Source: an uncultured Clostridia bacterium (lineage in GTDB: Bacteria > Bacillota > Clostridia > Lachnospirales > Lachnospiraceae). Taken from it: a stretch of 14,754 bases of DNA. The position numbers and the translations under genes are program-made. Every line of letters starts with the position of its first letter. The stretch's first letter is position 1. Below the pieces are notes generated by a model. It was given only the letters and a program-made list of their open reading frames with translations, was not told the origin of the DNA and searched no databases. The stretch is taken from NCBI GenBank assembly GCA_945622055.1, contig CALZBV010000039.1, positions 1 through 14,754 of the forward strand, in the 5' to 3' direction. Of the stretch, positions 6,612 through 13,270 are shown in pieces.

Positions 6612-9136
6612 CTTTGTACCAGTTTTTTTGCAACTATAACTGCCTCCTGCGCATCCTTTGAGTAGCCTTCTGCGCCGATTTCCTTTGCATACTCCGGTGT
6701 CGTTACCGCACCGCCAATCATGATTTTGCTGCGAAGCTTTCGCTCATTTCTTCCTTTTACTACCTCTCCCATTTCACGCATGGTCGTTGTCATCAGGGCT
6801 GAGAGCGCAATAATATCCGCATCCAGCCGTTCTGCCTCGGAAAGAATCCGCTCCGTATCAACATCCTTACCGAGATCTACCACGGTAAAGCCATGATTCT
6901 TAAGCATCAGCGCAACCAGATTTTTCCCGATATCATGAATATCTCCGGACACCGTAGCAATTACAATGGTTCCGGCAATCTGTGCGCTTTCTTCCCCGGC
7001 AAGCAGTGGCTTCAGCAGCACCACAGCCACCTTCATGGCCTCTGCTGCGCCAATTAGCTGCGGGAGGAAATACTTCTTCTGCTCAAACCGGTCTCCGGCT
7101 TCCGTGATTGCCGGAATCAGCTCCTGCTCCAGAATCTGCGCCGCCTGCCTTCCTTCCGTCAATCGACGTTGCGTCAAATCAGAAACCTTTTTCTTTTCTC
7201 CGCGAAGCACTGCCATATAAAGCGGAGTCTGTTCCGCTGCCTCTGCCGGTGTTTTCCTCTGCGCTAAGGAAGCTTCCTGATTTTCAGCTGTTTTTTTCGC
7301 ACTTTCCGCCAGGGCTGCCTTCTTTGCCTCTTCTGCCTGTTGCAGAGCCTCCTGCTCTTTCTTTTCCTTTAGATATGCAGCACGCTCGATGTATTTCAAA
7401 TCCGCTCCTTCTTTTGCACGAAGCACCTCGGTTGCCGCCACCATGTTCATCAGAAGCTCCTGATTCGGATTCACAATTGCCATCGTAAGACCACAGGAAA
7501 TCGCCATCGTCAGAAACGCCGTATTCACAAAGCCCCGTTCCGGCAGACCATAAGAAATATTAGACAATCCGCAGGTTGTTGCAATTCCGAGCTCTTCTTT
7601 ACAGTACCGGATGGTTTCCATCGCAGAAAGACCTGCATTTTTCTCTGCACCCACAGTCATAACAAGACCATCCGCAACCAGAGCCTCTTTCGGAATCCCA
7701 TACTCGGAAGCCTTATGCACTAACGTACGAAGGTGCTCCTTCCGTTCCGCGGTATCCTTCGGAAGTCCTCCACTTCCAAGCGGAAGTACGACAACCATTG
7801 CTCCGTATTTTTTTACAATTGGGAATAAAGCCTCTGCGCGTCCCTCCTCTAAGGAAACTGAATTTACAAGCGCACGTCCCGGATATATACGCAGCGCCGC
7901 TTCCATTGCAGAAACATCACTCGTATCGATGGAAAGAGGGCAATTTACAGCCTGCGAAACCTCCTCCACAATCTTACACATCATCTCTTTCTCATTGATG
8001 CCACCCATTCCGACATTTACATCTAAGATGGCCGCACCGTTTTCCTCCTGCTCCCTCGCAAAGGACAGTGCCATGGACGTATCCCCGTTACGCAAGGTTT
8101 CCTGAAATGCCTTCTTTCCGGTCGGATTGATACGCTCACCTACCGCAAGGAATGCTCCATCCAGATCAATCATCAGGGTTTTTCTTTCATTTGTTACCGC
8201 ACGCACTGGCGTAGTGCTGATTTCCGGAGGAAACGCTTTACATAGGCGCTCCTTTAATAAGCGGATATGCTCCGGAGTCGTTCCGCAGCAGCCACCGACG
8301 ATGCCGGCCCCAAGCGAAACCAGCTCTGCCGTTTCCTCCGCAAACTCCTCAGGGGTACGGTCGTACACCGTTTCGTTATTCTGAAAATGCGGAAGTCCCG
8401 CATTCGGCTTTGCGATTACAGGGACATTTGCGACCGATTTCATACGCTTCACAATCTCTGCACACTGTGCCGGTCCCGAGCCGCAGTTCACACCTACCGC
8501 ATCCGCTCCAAGACCCTGCAACACAAGCATTGCCGTCTCCGGCTCCGTTCCGTAAAGGGTATGTGCCGTTTCATCAAAGGTCATCGAAACCATGACCGGA
8601 AGCTCCGAAATCTCCCGGGCGGCAATTAACGCTGCTCTTGTCTCCTGAAGACTCATCATCGTCTCGATTACAAAAAGGTCCACCCCGGACGCTTCCAATA
8701 CCGAAAACTGTTCCTTATATACCTCAACCGCCTCTTCAAAGCCAAGCGGTCCGACCGGCTGCAAAAGCTTTCCCGTCATCGTCACATCCCCCGCAAGAAG
8801 AGGAAGCTCTCTCGCCTGCTGATGCTCGACAATGTATTCTCCTACCGCCTTCTTGCTGAGACCGACCAGCCGGCGGTTCATATCCTCCAGAGAATCCCTC
8901 AGTCCGTATTCCTCAAGCTTAATCCGGTTTGCGGAAAAGGTCGGGGTATACAAAATATCGGTGCCACTGTTCAAATAGCTTTTCTGCAGACCAATAAACA
9001 CCTCCGGGTGCTCCAAGATCCACTGCTCCGGACAAACGCCGGTTGGCATTCCCGCTTTCTGAAGATTACTTCCGGTTGCTCCGTCCAAAAATACAATTCT
9101 CGCTTCCGCTAGTTCCCTGAATTCCTGTCTGGTCAT
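6599..9136 (-). CDS. B12-dependent methionine synthase, short form without reactivation domain
   Basis: Transfers a methyl group from methyltetrahydrofolate through cobalamin to homocysteine. The 845 residues fall into ordered domains. The homocysteine S-methyltransferase domain (about 10-300) has the zinc ligands Cys218 (VNCGSGP) and Cys283-Cys284 (GGCCGTTPE). The pterin-binding barrel (about 320-585) has AVGERINPTGKKAF and LDVNVGMGG. A cap and B12-binding domain (about 650-845) has GDIHDIGKN, with His734 as the cobalt ligand. E. coli MetH is about 1,227 residues and ends in an AdoMet reactivation domain; that domain is absent, as is usual in Clostridia, so a separate activator must act elsewhere. 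Residues 589-650 form an Ala/Lys/Glu-rich, probably coiled, linker that is unusually long. The start follows GGAACGTAGT. It lies 90 bases below metF and is probably co-transcribed with it. Confidence 0.94.
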   Translation of the reverse strand: MTRQEFRELAEARIVFLDGATGSNLQKAGMPTGVCPEQWILEHPEVFIGLQKSYLNSGTDILYTPTFSANRIKLEEYGLRDSLEDMNRRLVGLSKKAVGEYIVEHQQARELPLLAGDVTMTGKLLQPVGPLGFEEAVEVYKEQFSVLEASGVDLFVIETMMSLQETRAALIAAREISELPVMVSMTFDETAHTLYGTEPETAMLVLQGLGADAVGVNCGSGPAQCAEIVKRMKSVANVPVIAKPNAGLPHFQNNETVYDRTPEEFAEETAELVSLGAGIVGGCCGTTPEHIRLLKERLCKAFPPEISTTPVRAVTNERKTLMIDLDGAFLAVGERINPTGKKAFQETLRNGDTSMALSFAREQEENGAAILDVNVGMGGINEKEMMCKIVEEVSQAVNCPLSIDTSDVSAMEAALRIYPGRALVNSVSLEEGRAEALFPIVKKYGAMVVVLPLGSGGLPKDTAERKEHLRTLVHKASEYGIPKEALVADGLVMTVGAEKNAGLSAMETIRYCKEELGIATTCGLSNISYGLPERGFVNTAFLTMAISCGLTMAIVNPNQELLMNMVAATEVLRAKEGADLKYIERAAYLKEKKEQEALQQAEEAKKAALAESAKKTAENQEASLAQRKTPAEAAEQTPLYMAVLRGEKKKVSDLTQRRLTEGRQAAQILEQELIPAITEAGDRFEQKKYFLPQLIGAAEAMKVAVVLLKPLLAGEESAQIAGTIVIATVSGDIHDIGKNLVALMLKNHGFTVVDLGKDVDTERILSEAERLDADIIALSALMTTTMREMGEVVKGRNERKLRSKIMIGGAVTTPEYAKEIGAEGYSKDAQEAVIVAKKLVQSCVL

Positions 9137-9226
9137 ACTACGTTCCGTCCCTTTATTTTCTATTCTTCTGATATTTTCATCCTTGCACTTCTGATTCGAT
9201 GGTCCGTCCCCGGTACTGCCCGAATC

Positions 9227-10090
9227 TTAAATCAAGTGACGGATAGAATCACAGATTCGCTTTGCCACCGCCGGATTGTTCATCGTGTAAATATGGATTC
9301 CCTCTGCTTCATTTGCCAGAAGGTCTACAATCTGATTCACTGCATATGCCATTCCCGCATCAAACAGGGCTTCCCTGTCATTCTCATATTTCATGAGAAT
9401 CCTGCGGAATTTCTCCGGAAGTGATGCACCGCATAACGATACCATACGCTCAATCTGTGCACGGTTGATTACCGGCATGATTCCGGCAGAAACCGGACGA
9501 CTGATATCTGCAATTCGCATTTTCTCACGGAAGGAATAATACATCTCGTTATCGAAAAACAACTGGGAAACCAGGAAGTCCGCACCGGCATCCACCTTTT
9601 TCTTCAAATTATGAATATCGGTTACCTTATCCGAAGCCTCCGTATGTCCTTCCGGATAGCAGGCACCGCCAATACAAAGATTTCCGCGCTGCTCCTTTAA
9701 AAACGCTACCAGCTCAGAGGCGTAGAAAAACTCCTTCTTCGGCTCAATATCCGGATTGCGGTCTCCTCTGAGTGCAAGCACATTCTCAATACCGGCTTCT
9801 GCAAGCTCATCCGTAAATGCGAGGATTTCATTATGGTCATAGTTGATGCAGGTCAGATGAACAACCGGTTCAATCCCATATTCCCTCTTGATTTTCTTTG
9901 CAAGGTTTACCGTCAGACTATTCGTTGTTGAACCGCCTGCCCCAAAGGTAACACTGATAAAATCGGGCTTTAATCCGCAAAGCACCTGAAGGGTTTCATC
10001 AATCGAGGTCAGAGTTGTATCTCTCTTCGGCGGATAAATCTCGAAAGAAAGCACCTGTTTTTTTGTTTTATATATCTCATCAATTCTCAT
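9227..10090 (-). CDS. metF: 5,10-methylenetetrahydrofolate reductase
   Basis: FAD enzyme that makes 5-methyltetrahydrofolate, the methyl donor for the methionine synthase encoded just downstream. The 287 residues match the bacterial MetF length. Motifs are LSFEIYPPKRD near the N-terminus (its Glu is the expected catalytic acid), FISVTFGAGGSTTN, VVHLTCINYDHNE, NVLALRGDRNP, IGGACYPEGHTEA, DAGADFLVSQLFFDNE and GIMPVINRAQ. An ATG eight codons upstream (10112-10114) is in frame, but it would lie within about 10 bases of the -10 box at 10124-10129. The chosen ATG has GGGAG nine bases upstream and starts at the usual MRIDEIYK, so I prefer it. No zinc-finger or second domain is fused. Gene and function are secure. 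Confidence 0.95.
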   Translation of the reverse strand: MRIDEIYKTKKQVLSFEIYPPKRDTTLTSIDETLQVLCGLKPDFISVTFGAGGSTTNSLTVNLAKKIKREYGIEPVVHLTCINYDHNEILAFTDELAEAGIENVLALRGDRNPDIEPKKEFFYASELVAFLKEQRGNLCIGGACYPEGHTEASDKVTDIHNLKKKVDAGADFLVSQLFFDNEMYYSFREKMRIADISRPVSAGIMPVINRAQIERMVSLCGASLPEKFRRILMKYENDREALFDAGMAYAVNQIVDLLANEAEGIHIYTMNNPAVAKRICDSIRHLI

Positions 10091-10123
10091 CCCATTGCTC
10101 TCCCTTGTTTTCATACTCGCTTC

Positions 10124-10152
10124 ATCATACCATAAAAAAGATTTTTTCGCAA
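10124..10152 (-). promoter_or_regulatory. metF: Predicted sigma70-type promoter for metF-metH
   Basis: Minus-strand -35 TTGCGA and -10 TATGAT are separated by exactly 17 A/T-rich bases. Transcription would start near 10117, so the leader before the preferred metF start is only about 27 bases. That leaves no room for an S-box or T-box riboswitch. Any methionine control would have to act at the promoter or elsewhere. Confidence 0.65.
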
Positions 10153-10200
10153 GAAAACCTTCGATATAAAATCATAAGACATTCATTTCCATTCGATAAA

Positions 10201-10221
10201 GAATATCGCTTTGCGATATTC
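10201..10221. other. Perfect 9-bp inverted repeat with 3-base loop
   Basis: GAATATCGC, TTT, GCGATATTC. It stands between the bioY terminator and the metF promoter. Read on the minus strand it is followed by TTTATC, so it could be a second, weaker terminator in tandem, or a protein-binding palindrome upstream of metF. The sequence alone does not decide. Confidence 0.5.
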
Positions 10222-10235
10222 TGCGCCGCTTACAT

Positions 10236-10267
10236 AAAAACCCCTTCGGCATTTGCTCCGAAGGGGT
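10236..10267 (-). terminator. Rho-independent terminator of birA-bioY
   Basis: On the minus strand ACCCCTTCGG pairs perfectly with CCGAAGGGGT around an 8-base loop, followed by TTTTATG. It lies about 58 bases past the bioY stop codon and is the strongest classical terminator in the window. Confidence 0.88.
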
Positions 10268-10324
10268 GGGGACATACTATTGGCTTTTCCCGGACAAAAC
10301 CGTTACTGCGTCCTTCCGGCCTGC

Positions 10325-10930
10325 TTATCTTTCTGCATCCAGACGCTTCAGTGCCGAAAGCACCGGCGGAACTAAAACCGCAGAAACAATAATTTTCACT
10401 GTATCCAGCGGTAAAAACGGTATGACGCATTTTGCCAGCGCATCCTTTAAGGTAATGCCCTTTGTATAAACCACAAGAAACCAAATGGTACCGAAGGTAT
10501 ATAAAACCAGCGTGCCCACTACCACACCGAGCACAATCATAAGAATGCCCTGAATTCCCTTTTTATATTTTTTCATGAACATCCCGATAACAAAGGCGCA
10601 CGGAATGAAGCCAATCAGATAGCCTCCCGTCGGTCCGAGCAGCTTGGCTGCCCCCGAGGTATACCCGGAAAATACCGGAAGTCCCGCAAATCCAAGGAGC
10701 AGATAAAGCAGAACGCTTAAGGAACCAAGGTATGGTCCGAGAAGTGCTCCCGCCAAATAAACCAGAAAGCTTCCGAGCGTAATTCCGACCGGACTGACCG
10801 GCAAAATGATGGTATGCGGTGCAATAACGCAGAGCAATGCAGTCATCAGCGCCACTTTGGTCATTTCTACTACTGTAATGCTGTGATTTTTCGCATTTTT
10901 TCCCGCTGATACAGATTCATTTCTTTCCAT
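10325..10930 (-). CDS. bioY: Biotin transporter BioY (ECF S component)
   Basis: Integral membrane substrate-binding subunit for biotin uptake. It works with the shared ECF energizing module (EcfA/A'/T), which is not in this window. The 201 residues begin with a soluble basic stretch (1-20) and then about six hydrophobic segments: VALMTALLCVIAPHTI; ITLGSFLVYLAGALLGPYLG; LSVLLYLLLGFAGLPVF; YLIGFIPCAFVIGMFM; a segment from GILMIVLGVVVG to FGTIWFLVVY; and IIVSAVLVPPVL. The BioY hallmarks GFAGLPVF and LLGPTGGYLIGF are present. The start is the ATG at 10928-10930 with AGGAG nine bases upstream; an in-frame TTG two codons earlier is too close to that site. It lies 89 bases below birA with no terminator or second BirA box between, so it should share the birA promoter. 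Confidence 0.96.
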   Translation of the reverse strand: MERNESVSAGKNAKNHSITVVEMTKVALMTALLCVIAPHTIILPVSPVGITLGSFLVYLAGALLGPYLGSLSVLLYLLLGFAGLPVFSGYTSGAAKLLGPTGGYLIGFIPCAFVIGMFMKKYKKGIQGILMIVLGVVVGTLVLYTFGTIWFLVVYTKGITLKDALAKCVIPFLPLDTVKIIVSAVLVPPVLSALKRLDAER

Positions 10931-11019
10931 TTGCAATTTCTCCTATTACTTTTTTTAACATATGTGTTGTATTTTCTTTGTTTGAGAACATATAATTTGA
11001 GCACACACAAGGGGAAGGC

Positions 11020-12000
11020 CTACAGCTTCACACTGACCTCACCGCTTGCAAGAGACTCTGTTTTTCCGTCCTTTTCCACAATCAGGTGGCCGTCACGGTC
11101 AATGTCCTTTACGACTGCTGTATAATATCCGGACGGATCCAGCACCGTTACCTCCCGGTTAAGAAGTACGGAACGTTCCCGGTATTCCTCCATGTATTCC
11201 GCCGAAGAAAGCTTTGGATAAATCCCGGCAAACTCATCCCAGATTGCCGCAACAAGCACGCTCTTGTTTACAGGCTTTTTTGCAGCATCATTCAGGAAAC
11301 CGACGATTGGCGCAAGCTCCTTTGGAAGCTCTTTCGGTTCTACATTGATTCCGATTCCAATCACAACATACTCCGGCAGTCCGGTTTCAAAATCAATTCC
11401 CGCTTCCGTTAAAATTCCGCATACCTTTTTCCCGGATACGAAGATATCGTTTACCCATTTGATTCCCGCACGGATTCCGGTTACCCTTTCAATTGCACGT
11501 GCAACCGAGACGGCTGCCGCCGTGGTCAGAAACACTGCCTTCTCTGCCGGAAGCTTCGGACGCAGCAAAAAACTCATATAAATTCCTCCTTCCGGAGAAA
11601 AAAAGCTTCTTCCGAGTCTTCCGCGTCCACTGCTCTGCGAAACGGCTGCCACAAGCGTTCCCTCCGCTGCCCCCTGCATTGCCATTTCTTTTACAACGCG
11701 ATTTGTGGACTCCGTCTGTTCGAGCACCGTAACAATCGGTAAAAACTCCTTATGCTTCACTGCCGCAAGAATCTCCTCTTTGTTCACCCTAAGCCCCGGT
11801 TCCCGTTCTCCCGCAGACGCCACCAGACGGTACCCGCGTCTGGTCAGTGCCTCGATTTCGTGTCCTTCCTTGCGCAGTGCCTCAATTGCTTTCCATACCG
11901 CATTTCTCGAAATATACAGCTTTCCGGCTAATTCCTCTCCGGACAGATACTCTCCTTTATGTTCCGATAAAAATTGAAATACTTCCTGTTTTCCGGTCAT
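11020..12000 (-). CDS. birA: Bifunctional biotin protein ligase / biotin operon repressor
   Basis: Makes biotinyl-AMP, attaches biotin to carboxylases and, when biotinyl-AMP is plentiful, represses biotin genes. The 326 residues start with a winged helix-turn-helix (about 5-60, including YISRNAVWKAIEALRKEGHE), so this is the regulatory (group II) form. The ligase domain has ESTN (97-100), the biotinyl-AMP loop SGRGRLGR (124-131), FSPEGGIYMS, the catalytic-lysine motif KWVND (181-185), CGILTE and IGIGINV. A small C-terminal SH3-like domain ends at SLASGEVSVKL. The ATG at 11998-12000 has GAGG seven bases upstream; an in-frame TTG at 12004-12006 abuts that site and is rejected. A BirA operator lies in its own promoter, so autoregulation together with bioY is likely. 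Confidence 0.96.
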   Translation of the reverse strand: MTGKQEVFQFLSEHKGEYLSGEELAGKLYISRNAVWKAIEALRKEGHEIEALTRRGYRLVASAGEREPGLRVNKEEILAAVKHKEFLPIVTVLEQTESTNRVVKEMAMQGAAEGTLVAAVSQSSGRGRLGRSFFSPEGGIYMSFLLRPKLPAEKAVFLTTAAAVSVARAIERVTGIRAGIKWVNDIFVSGKKVCGILTEAGIDFETGLPEYVVIGIGINVEPKELPKELAPIVGFLNDAAKKPVNKSVLVAAIWDEFAGIYPKLSSAEYMEEYRERSVLLNREVTVLDPSGYYTAVVKDIDRDGHLIVEKDGKTESLASGEVSVKL

Positions 12001-12037
12001 GACCAAACCTCAACTTCCCTTTTCTTTGCGCATTCTT

Positions 12038-12066
12038 ACCTTACCACTCTCCCACCGTATTGTCAA
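12038..12066 (-). promoter_or_regulatory. birA: Predicted birA-bioY promoter
   Basis: A perfect minus-strand -35 TTGACA (12061-12066), a 17-base spacer and a weak -10 TAAGGT (12038-12043). It lies about 40 bases ahead of the birA ATG. The -35 is inside one half of the BirA operator, so repressor binding would exclude polymerase. The weak -10 makes the exact start uncertain. Confidence 0.5.
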
Positions 12067-12091
12067 CCTTTCACAGTAATCTGGTGACAAT
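12059..12091. promoter_or_regulatory. BirA operator (biotin box)
   Basis: Read on the minus strand: ATTGTCACC, 14 bases, GGTTGACAAT. Seven bases of each arm, ATTGTCA and TGACAAT, are perfect inverted repeats, and CC/GG follows toward the centre. The Firmicutes BirA box known from biotin genes is TTGTTAACC - about 14-15 - GGTTAACAA; one half fits with a single change and the other is one base shorter. Position ahead of birA-bioY supports the call. Confidence 0.82.
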
Positions 12092-12132
12092 TAGCTTTTG
12101 CTTATTTGTGAACTTCCAGAAATTTTAAACCT

Positions 12133-12177
12133 AAAAGTCTCCAGTCTCAGCACTGACAACTGAAACTGGAGACTTTT
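12133..12177. terminator. Long-stem terminator-like hairpin between birA and the recombinase fragment
   Basis: AAAAGTCTCCAGTCTCAG pairs with CTGAAACTGGAGACTTTT: 18 bp with one mismatch or G-U pair, depending on strand, and a 9-base loop. The T-run is longer on the plus strand (TTTTT), but on the minus strand, where all the genes lie, TTTT also follows the stem. It would insulate the biotin operon from the accessory region. Confidence 0.7.
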
Positions 12178-12183
12178 TATAGA

Positions 12184-12306
12184 TTATAATTCCTGATCTT
12201 CAGATGAATCCGACTGAATGTATCTAAGAATCTCCTCTTAGGAGCGACTGCTCTTCATGACTGCATTCATCAGCTCCTCTGTCTGCAGTGCTTTCTTTTT
12301 GTCCAA
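12184..12306 (-). pseudogene. Degenerate in-frame continuation of the recombinase frame
   Basis: Beyond the stop of the recombinase fragment (TAA at 12307-12309) the same frame continues with protein-like sequence: LDKKKALQTEELMNAVMKSS, then RS, a second TAA (12238-12240), then EEILRYIQSDSSEDQEL and a third TAA (12184-12186). The amphipathic, charged composition looks like decayed coding sequence. It does not look like the usual E-helix and DNA-binding end of a resolvase, so it may be the tail of a different gene fused by deletion. Family unknown. Confidence 0.4.
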
Positions 12307-12630
12307 TTATAAGTCCATAAGTGTTGTCGGAAGCTCCAGAATCTTAACCCTGATTCCATTATCACGATAATATTGAAGTTCACGGAGCGTTTCCTGCTTA
12401 TTTCTACCTAACCGGTCAACCTCTGTAATAATTAACTCATCCCCTACTCTTAACACATCTTCTTTCATAATAGTGTAACGTGGTCTGTTAAAGTTCTTAC
12501 CAGTCTGCTGGTCGGTAAATATCTTCTCCAACTCTAAATTATTGGCTGTGCAGTAAGCAGTAATCTCTGCGATACCTCTGTCTAAATGTTGTTCTCTGGT
12601 GCTTGTTCTGTGATAACCATAACGTTTCAT
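12307..12630 (-). CDS. Truncated serine recombinase (resolvase catalytic domain)
   Basis: A 107-residue protein matching the start of small serine recombinases (resolvase/invertase family), which cut and rejoin DNA through a phosphoserine link. It begins MKRYGYHRTSTREQHLDRGI, with Arg8 and the nucleophile Ser10, then has FTDQQTGKNFNRPRY and ITEVDRLGRNKQE with the conserved Asp72, Arg73 and Arg76. Whole members are about 180-200 residues and end with a long helix and a helix-turn-helix. Here a TAA after LPTTLMDL removes both, so it is unlikely to recombine DNA. The ribosome binding site is excellent (GGAAGGAG, six bases before ATG), and the reading frame up to the stop is undamaged. It is therefore either a recently broken gene or a small retained fragment. 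It marks mobile-element ancestry for the accessory side of the window. Confidence 0.85.
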   Translation of the reverse strand: MKRYGYHRTSTREQHLDRGIAEITAYCTANNLELEKIFTDQQTGKNFNRPRYTIMKEDVLRVGDELIITEVDRLGRNKQETLRELQYYRDNGIRVKILELPTTLMDL

Positions 12631-12647
12631 AAAAAATCTCCTTCCTA

Positions 12648-12755
12648 CGTCTCATAATGTCTGCACTACTGCCGAGACGTCTTAAAATTAGTTTTGGATA
12701 CTTTTTGAGACTGTTTACCAGCCTGTTTTACATAGTCTTAAAATGTGTACATTTT
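12648..12755. repeat. Short repeats upstream of the recombinase fragment
   Basis: ACGTCTC (12648-12654) is inverted as GAGACGT (12674-12680). GTCTTAAAAT occurs at 12679-12688 and again at 12735-12744, 56 bases apart. AAAATG/CATTTT (12740-12755) forms a near palindrome with a 4-base centre. Resolvase genes often sit beside their own res sites made of such short repeats, so this may be a relic site; that is inference only, and the repeats overlap the interrupted small ORF. Confidence 0.3.
12666..12752 (-). pseudogene. Interrupted small basic ORF behind a strong ribosome binding site
   Basis: AAGGAGGTGG lies seven bases before an ATG (12750-12752), as strong a ribosome binding site as any here. 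The frame reads MYTF, TAA, then DYVKQAGKQSQKVSKTNFK, TSRQ and TAG. The 23 codons after the internal TAA are free of stops and rich in Lys, Gln and Ser, much like the 41-residue peptide encoded at 13271-13396. This suggests a small Lys-rich gene broken at codon 5. It could also be a four-residue leader peptide or chance. Too short to prove from one sequence. Confidence 0.35.
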
Positions 12756-12786
12756 GAAACCACCTCCTTCCCGTAAAAACGGGCAT

Positions 12787-12816
12787 AAAAAAAGAAGGTG
12801 TATTTCAACCTTCTTT
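12787..12816 (-). terminator. Rho-independent terminator after the collagen-like gene
   Basis: On the minus strand AAAGAAGGT pairs perfectly with ACCTTCTTT (9 bp) around an 8-base loop and runs on into four more T before ATG. It starts 28 bases past the stop codon of the collagen-like gene. A second small hairpin, CCCGT/ACGGG, follows directly and ends beside the AAGGAGGTGG ribosome binding site. Confidence 0.75.
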
Positions 12817-12844
12817 CATACTATCAAACATATACGTACTAACA

Positions 12845-13198
12845 TTACAAAAACATGGACCGTACGTATTCTCTAGACCATCCACCACGCCCCGGTCTGC
12901 CTGGTCTGCCACCAAATCCCGGTTTTCCCGGTCTCCCAGGAATCCCCGGAGTCCCTGGGATTCCTCCAATACCAGGTTGCGACGGTAAGTGTCCTTGGCA
13001 ATTTCTCACAAACGCAACCACATCATTATTTCCATTGTATAAAATACCATTTTCATACCAACCAATATGTTTTCCTGTACTTATGTGATACACATCATTA
13101 TTATATAACCAACCCAAATTTCTGCCTTCTCTACTTATAAATCTATCTTGATACAAAAACAATTCGGCATTTCCAGATTTATCAAATAACCATTCCAT
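12845..13198 (-). CDS. Small beta-rich protein with collagen-like Gly-X-Pro tail (4-fold beta flower type)
   Basis: A 117-residue protein with two parts. Residues 1-70 carry short beta-strand-like units built on G-x-x-x-GW (RNLGW 26-30, KHIGW 43-47) and NNDVxxF elements, resembling the small proteins annotated as 4-fold beta flower protein. Residues 76-106 are Gly-rich with Pro at every third position (GIPGTPGIPGRPGKPG, then GGRPGRPGRGG), a collagen-like tract with basic residues. A short end, WSREYVRSMFL, closes it. No signal peptide or membrane segment is seen, so it is probably cytoplasmic. The start is the second in-frame ATG: it has AGAGG nine bases upstream, while the ATG eight codons earlier has none. 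A good terminator follows. Function unknown; the family name is from memory of similar proteins, not a search. Confidence 0.75.
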   Translation of the reverse strand: MEWLFDKSGNAELFLYQDRFISREGRNLGWLYNNDVYHISTGKHIGWYENGILYNGNNDVVAFVRNCQGHLPSQPGIGGIPGTPGIPGRPGKPGFGGRPGRPGRGGWSREYVRSMFL

Positions 13199-13270
13199 AT
13201 ATTTTACCTCTCTGAAATTCATAGAAATACAGAGCCTTTTTTAGACATGCTCAGGTCTATCGCCTACGTA

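Noticed and set aside
7611..8105. Plus-strand frame of 164 codons
   Set aside because: Antisense to the methionine synthase domains; Ser/Pro/Thr-rich composition is typical of antisense shadow.
10091..10114. Eight-codon longer start for metF
   Set aside because: That ATG lies within about 10 bases of the predicted -10 box and lacks a ribosome binding site.
10091..10200. Possible SAM or cobalamin riboswitch upstream of metF-metH
   Set aside because: The leader after the predicted transcription start is only about 27 bases, and no S-box or B12-box core is visible.
12184..12752. Recoded TAA stop codons in the accessory island
   Set aside because: The antitoxin, the Lys-rich peptide and the collagen-like gene in the same island end normally at TAA, so ordinary decay is the simpler explanation for the in-frame TAA codons.
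12849..12979. Collagen-repeat DNA as a CRISPR-like or tandem repeat array
   Set aside because: The repeats are short, degenerate nine-base codon triplets inside a coding frame with no spacers of constant length.
12855..13088. Plus-strand frame with its own Gly-Pro repeats
   Set aside because: It is the antisense image of the collagen-like gene: Gly (GGN) and Pro (CCN) codons are complements. The minus frame has the ribosome binding site, terminator and a structured head domain.
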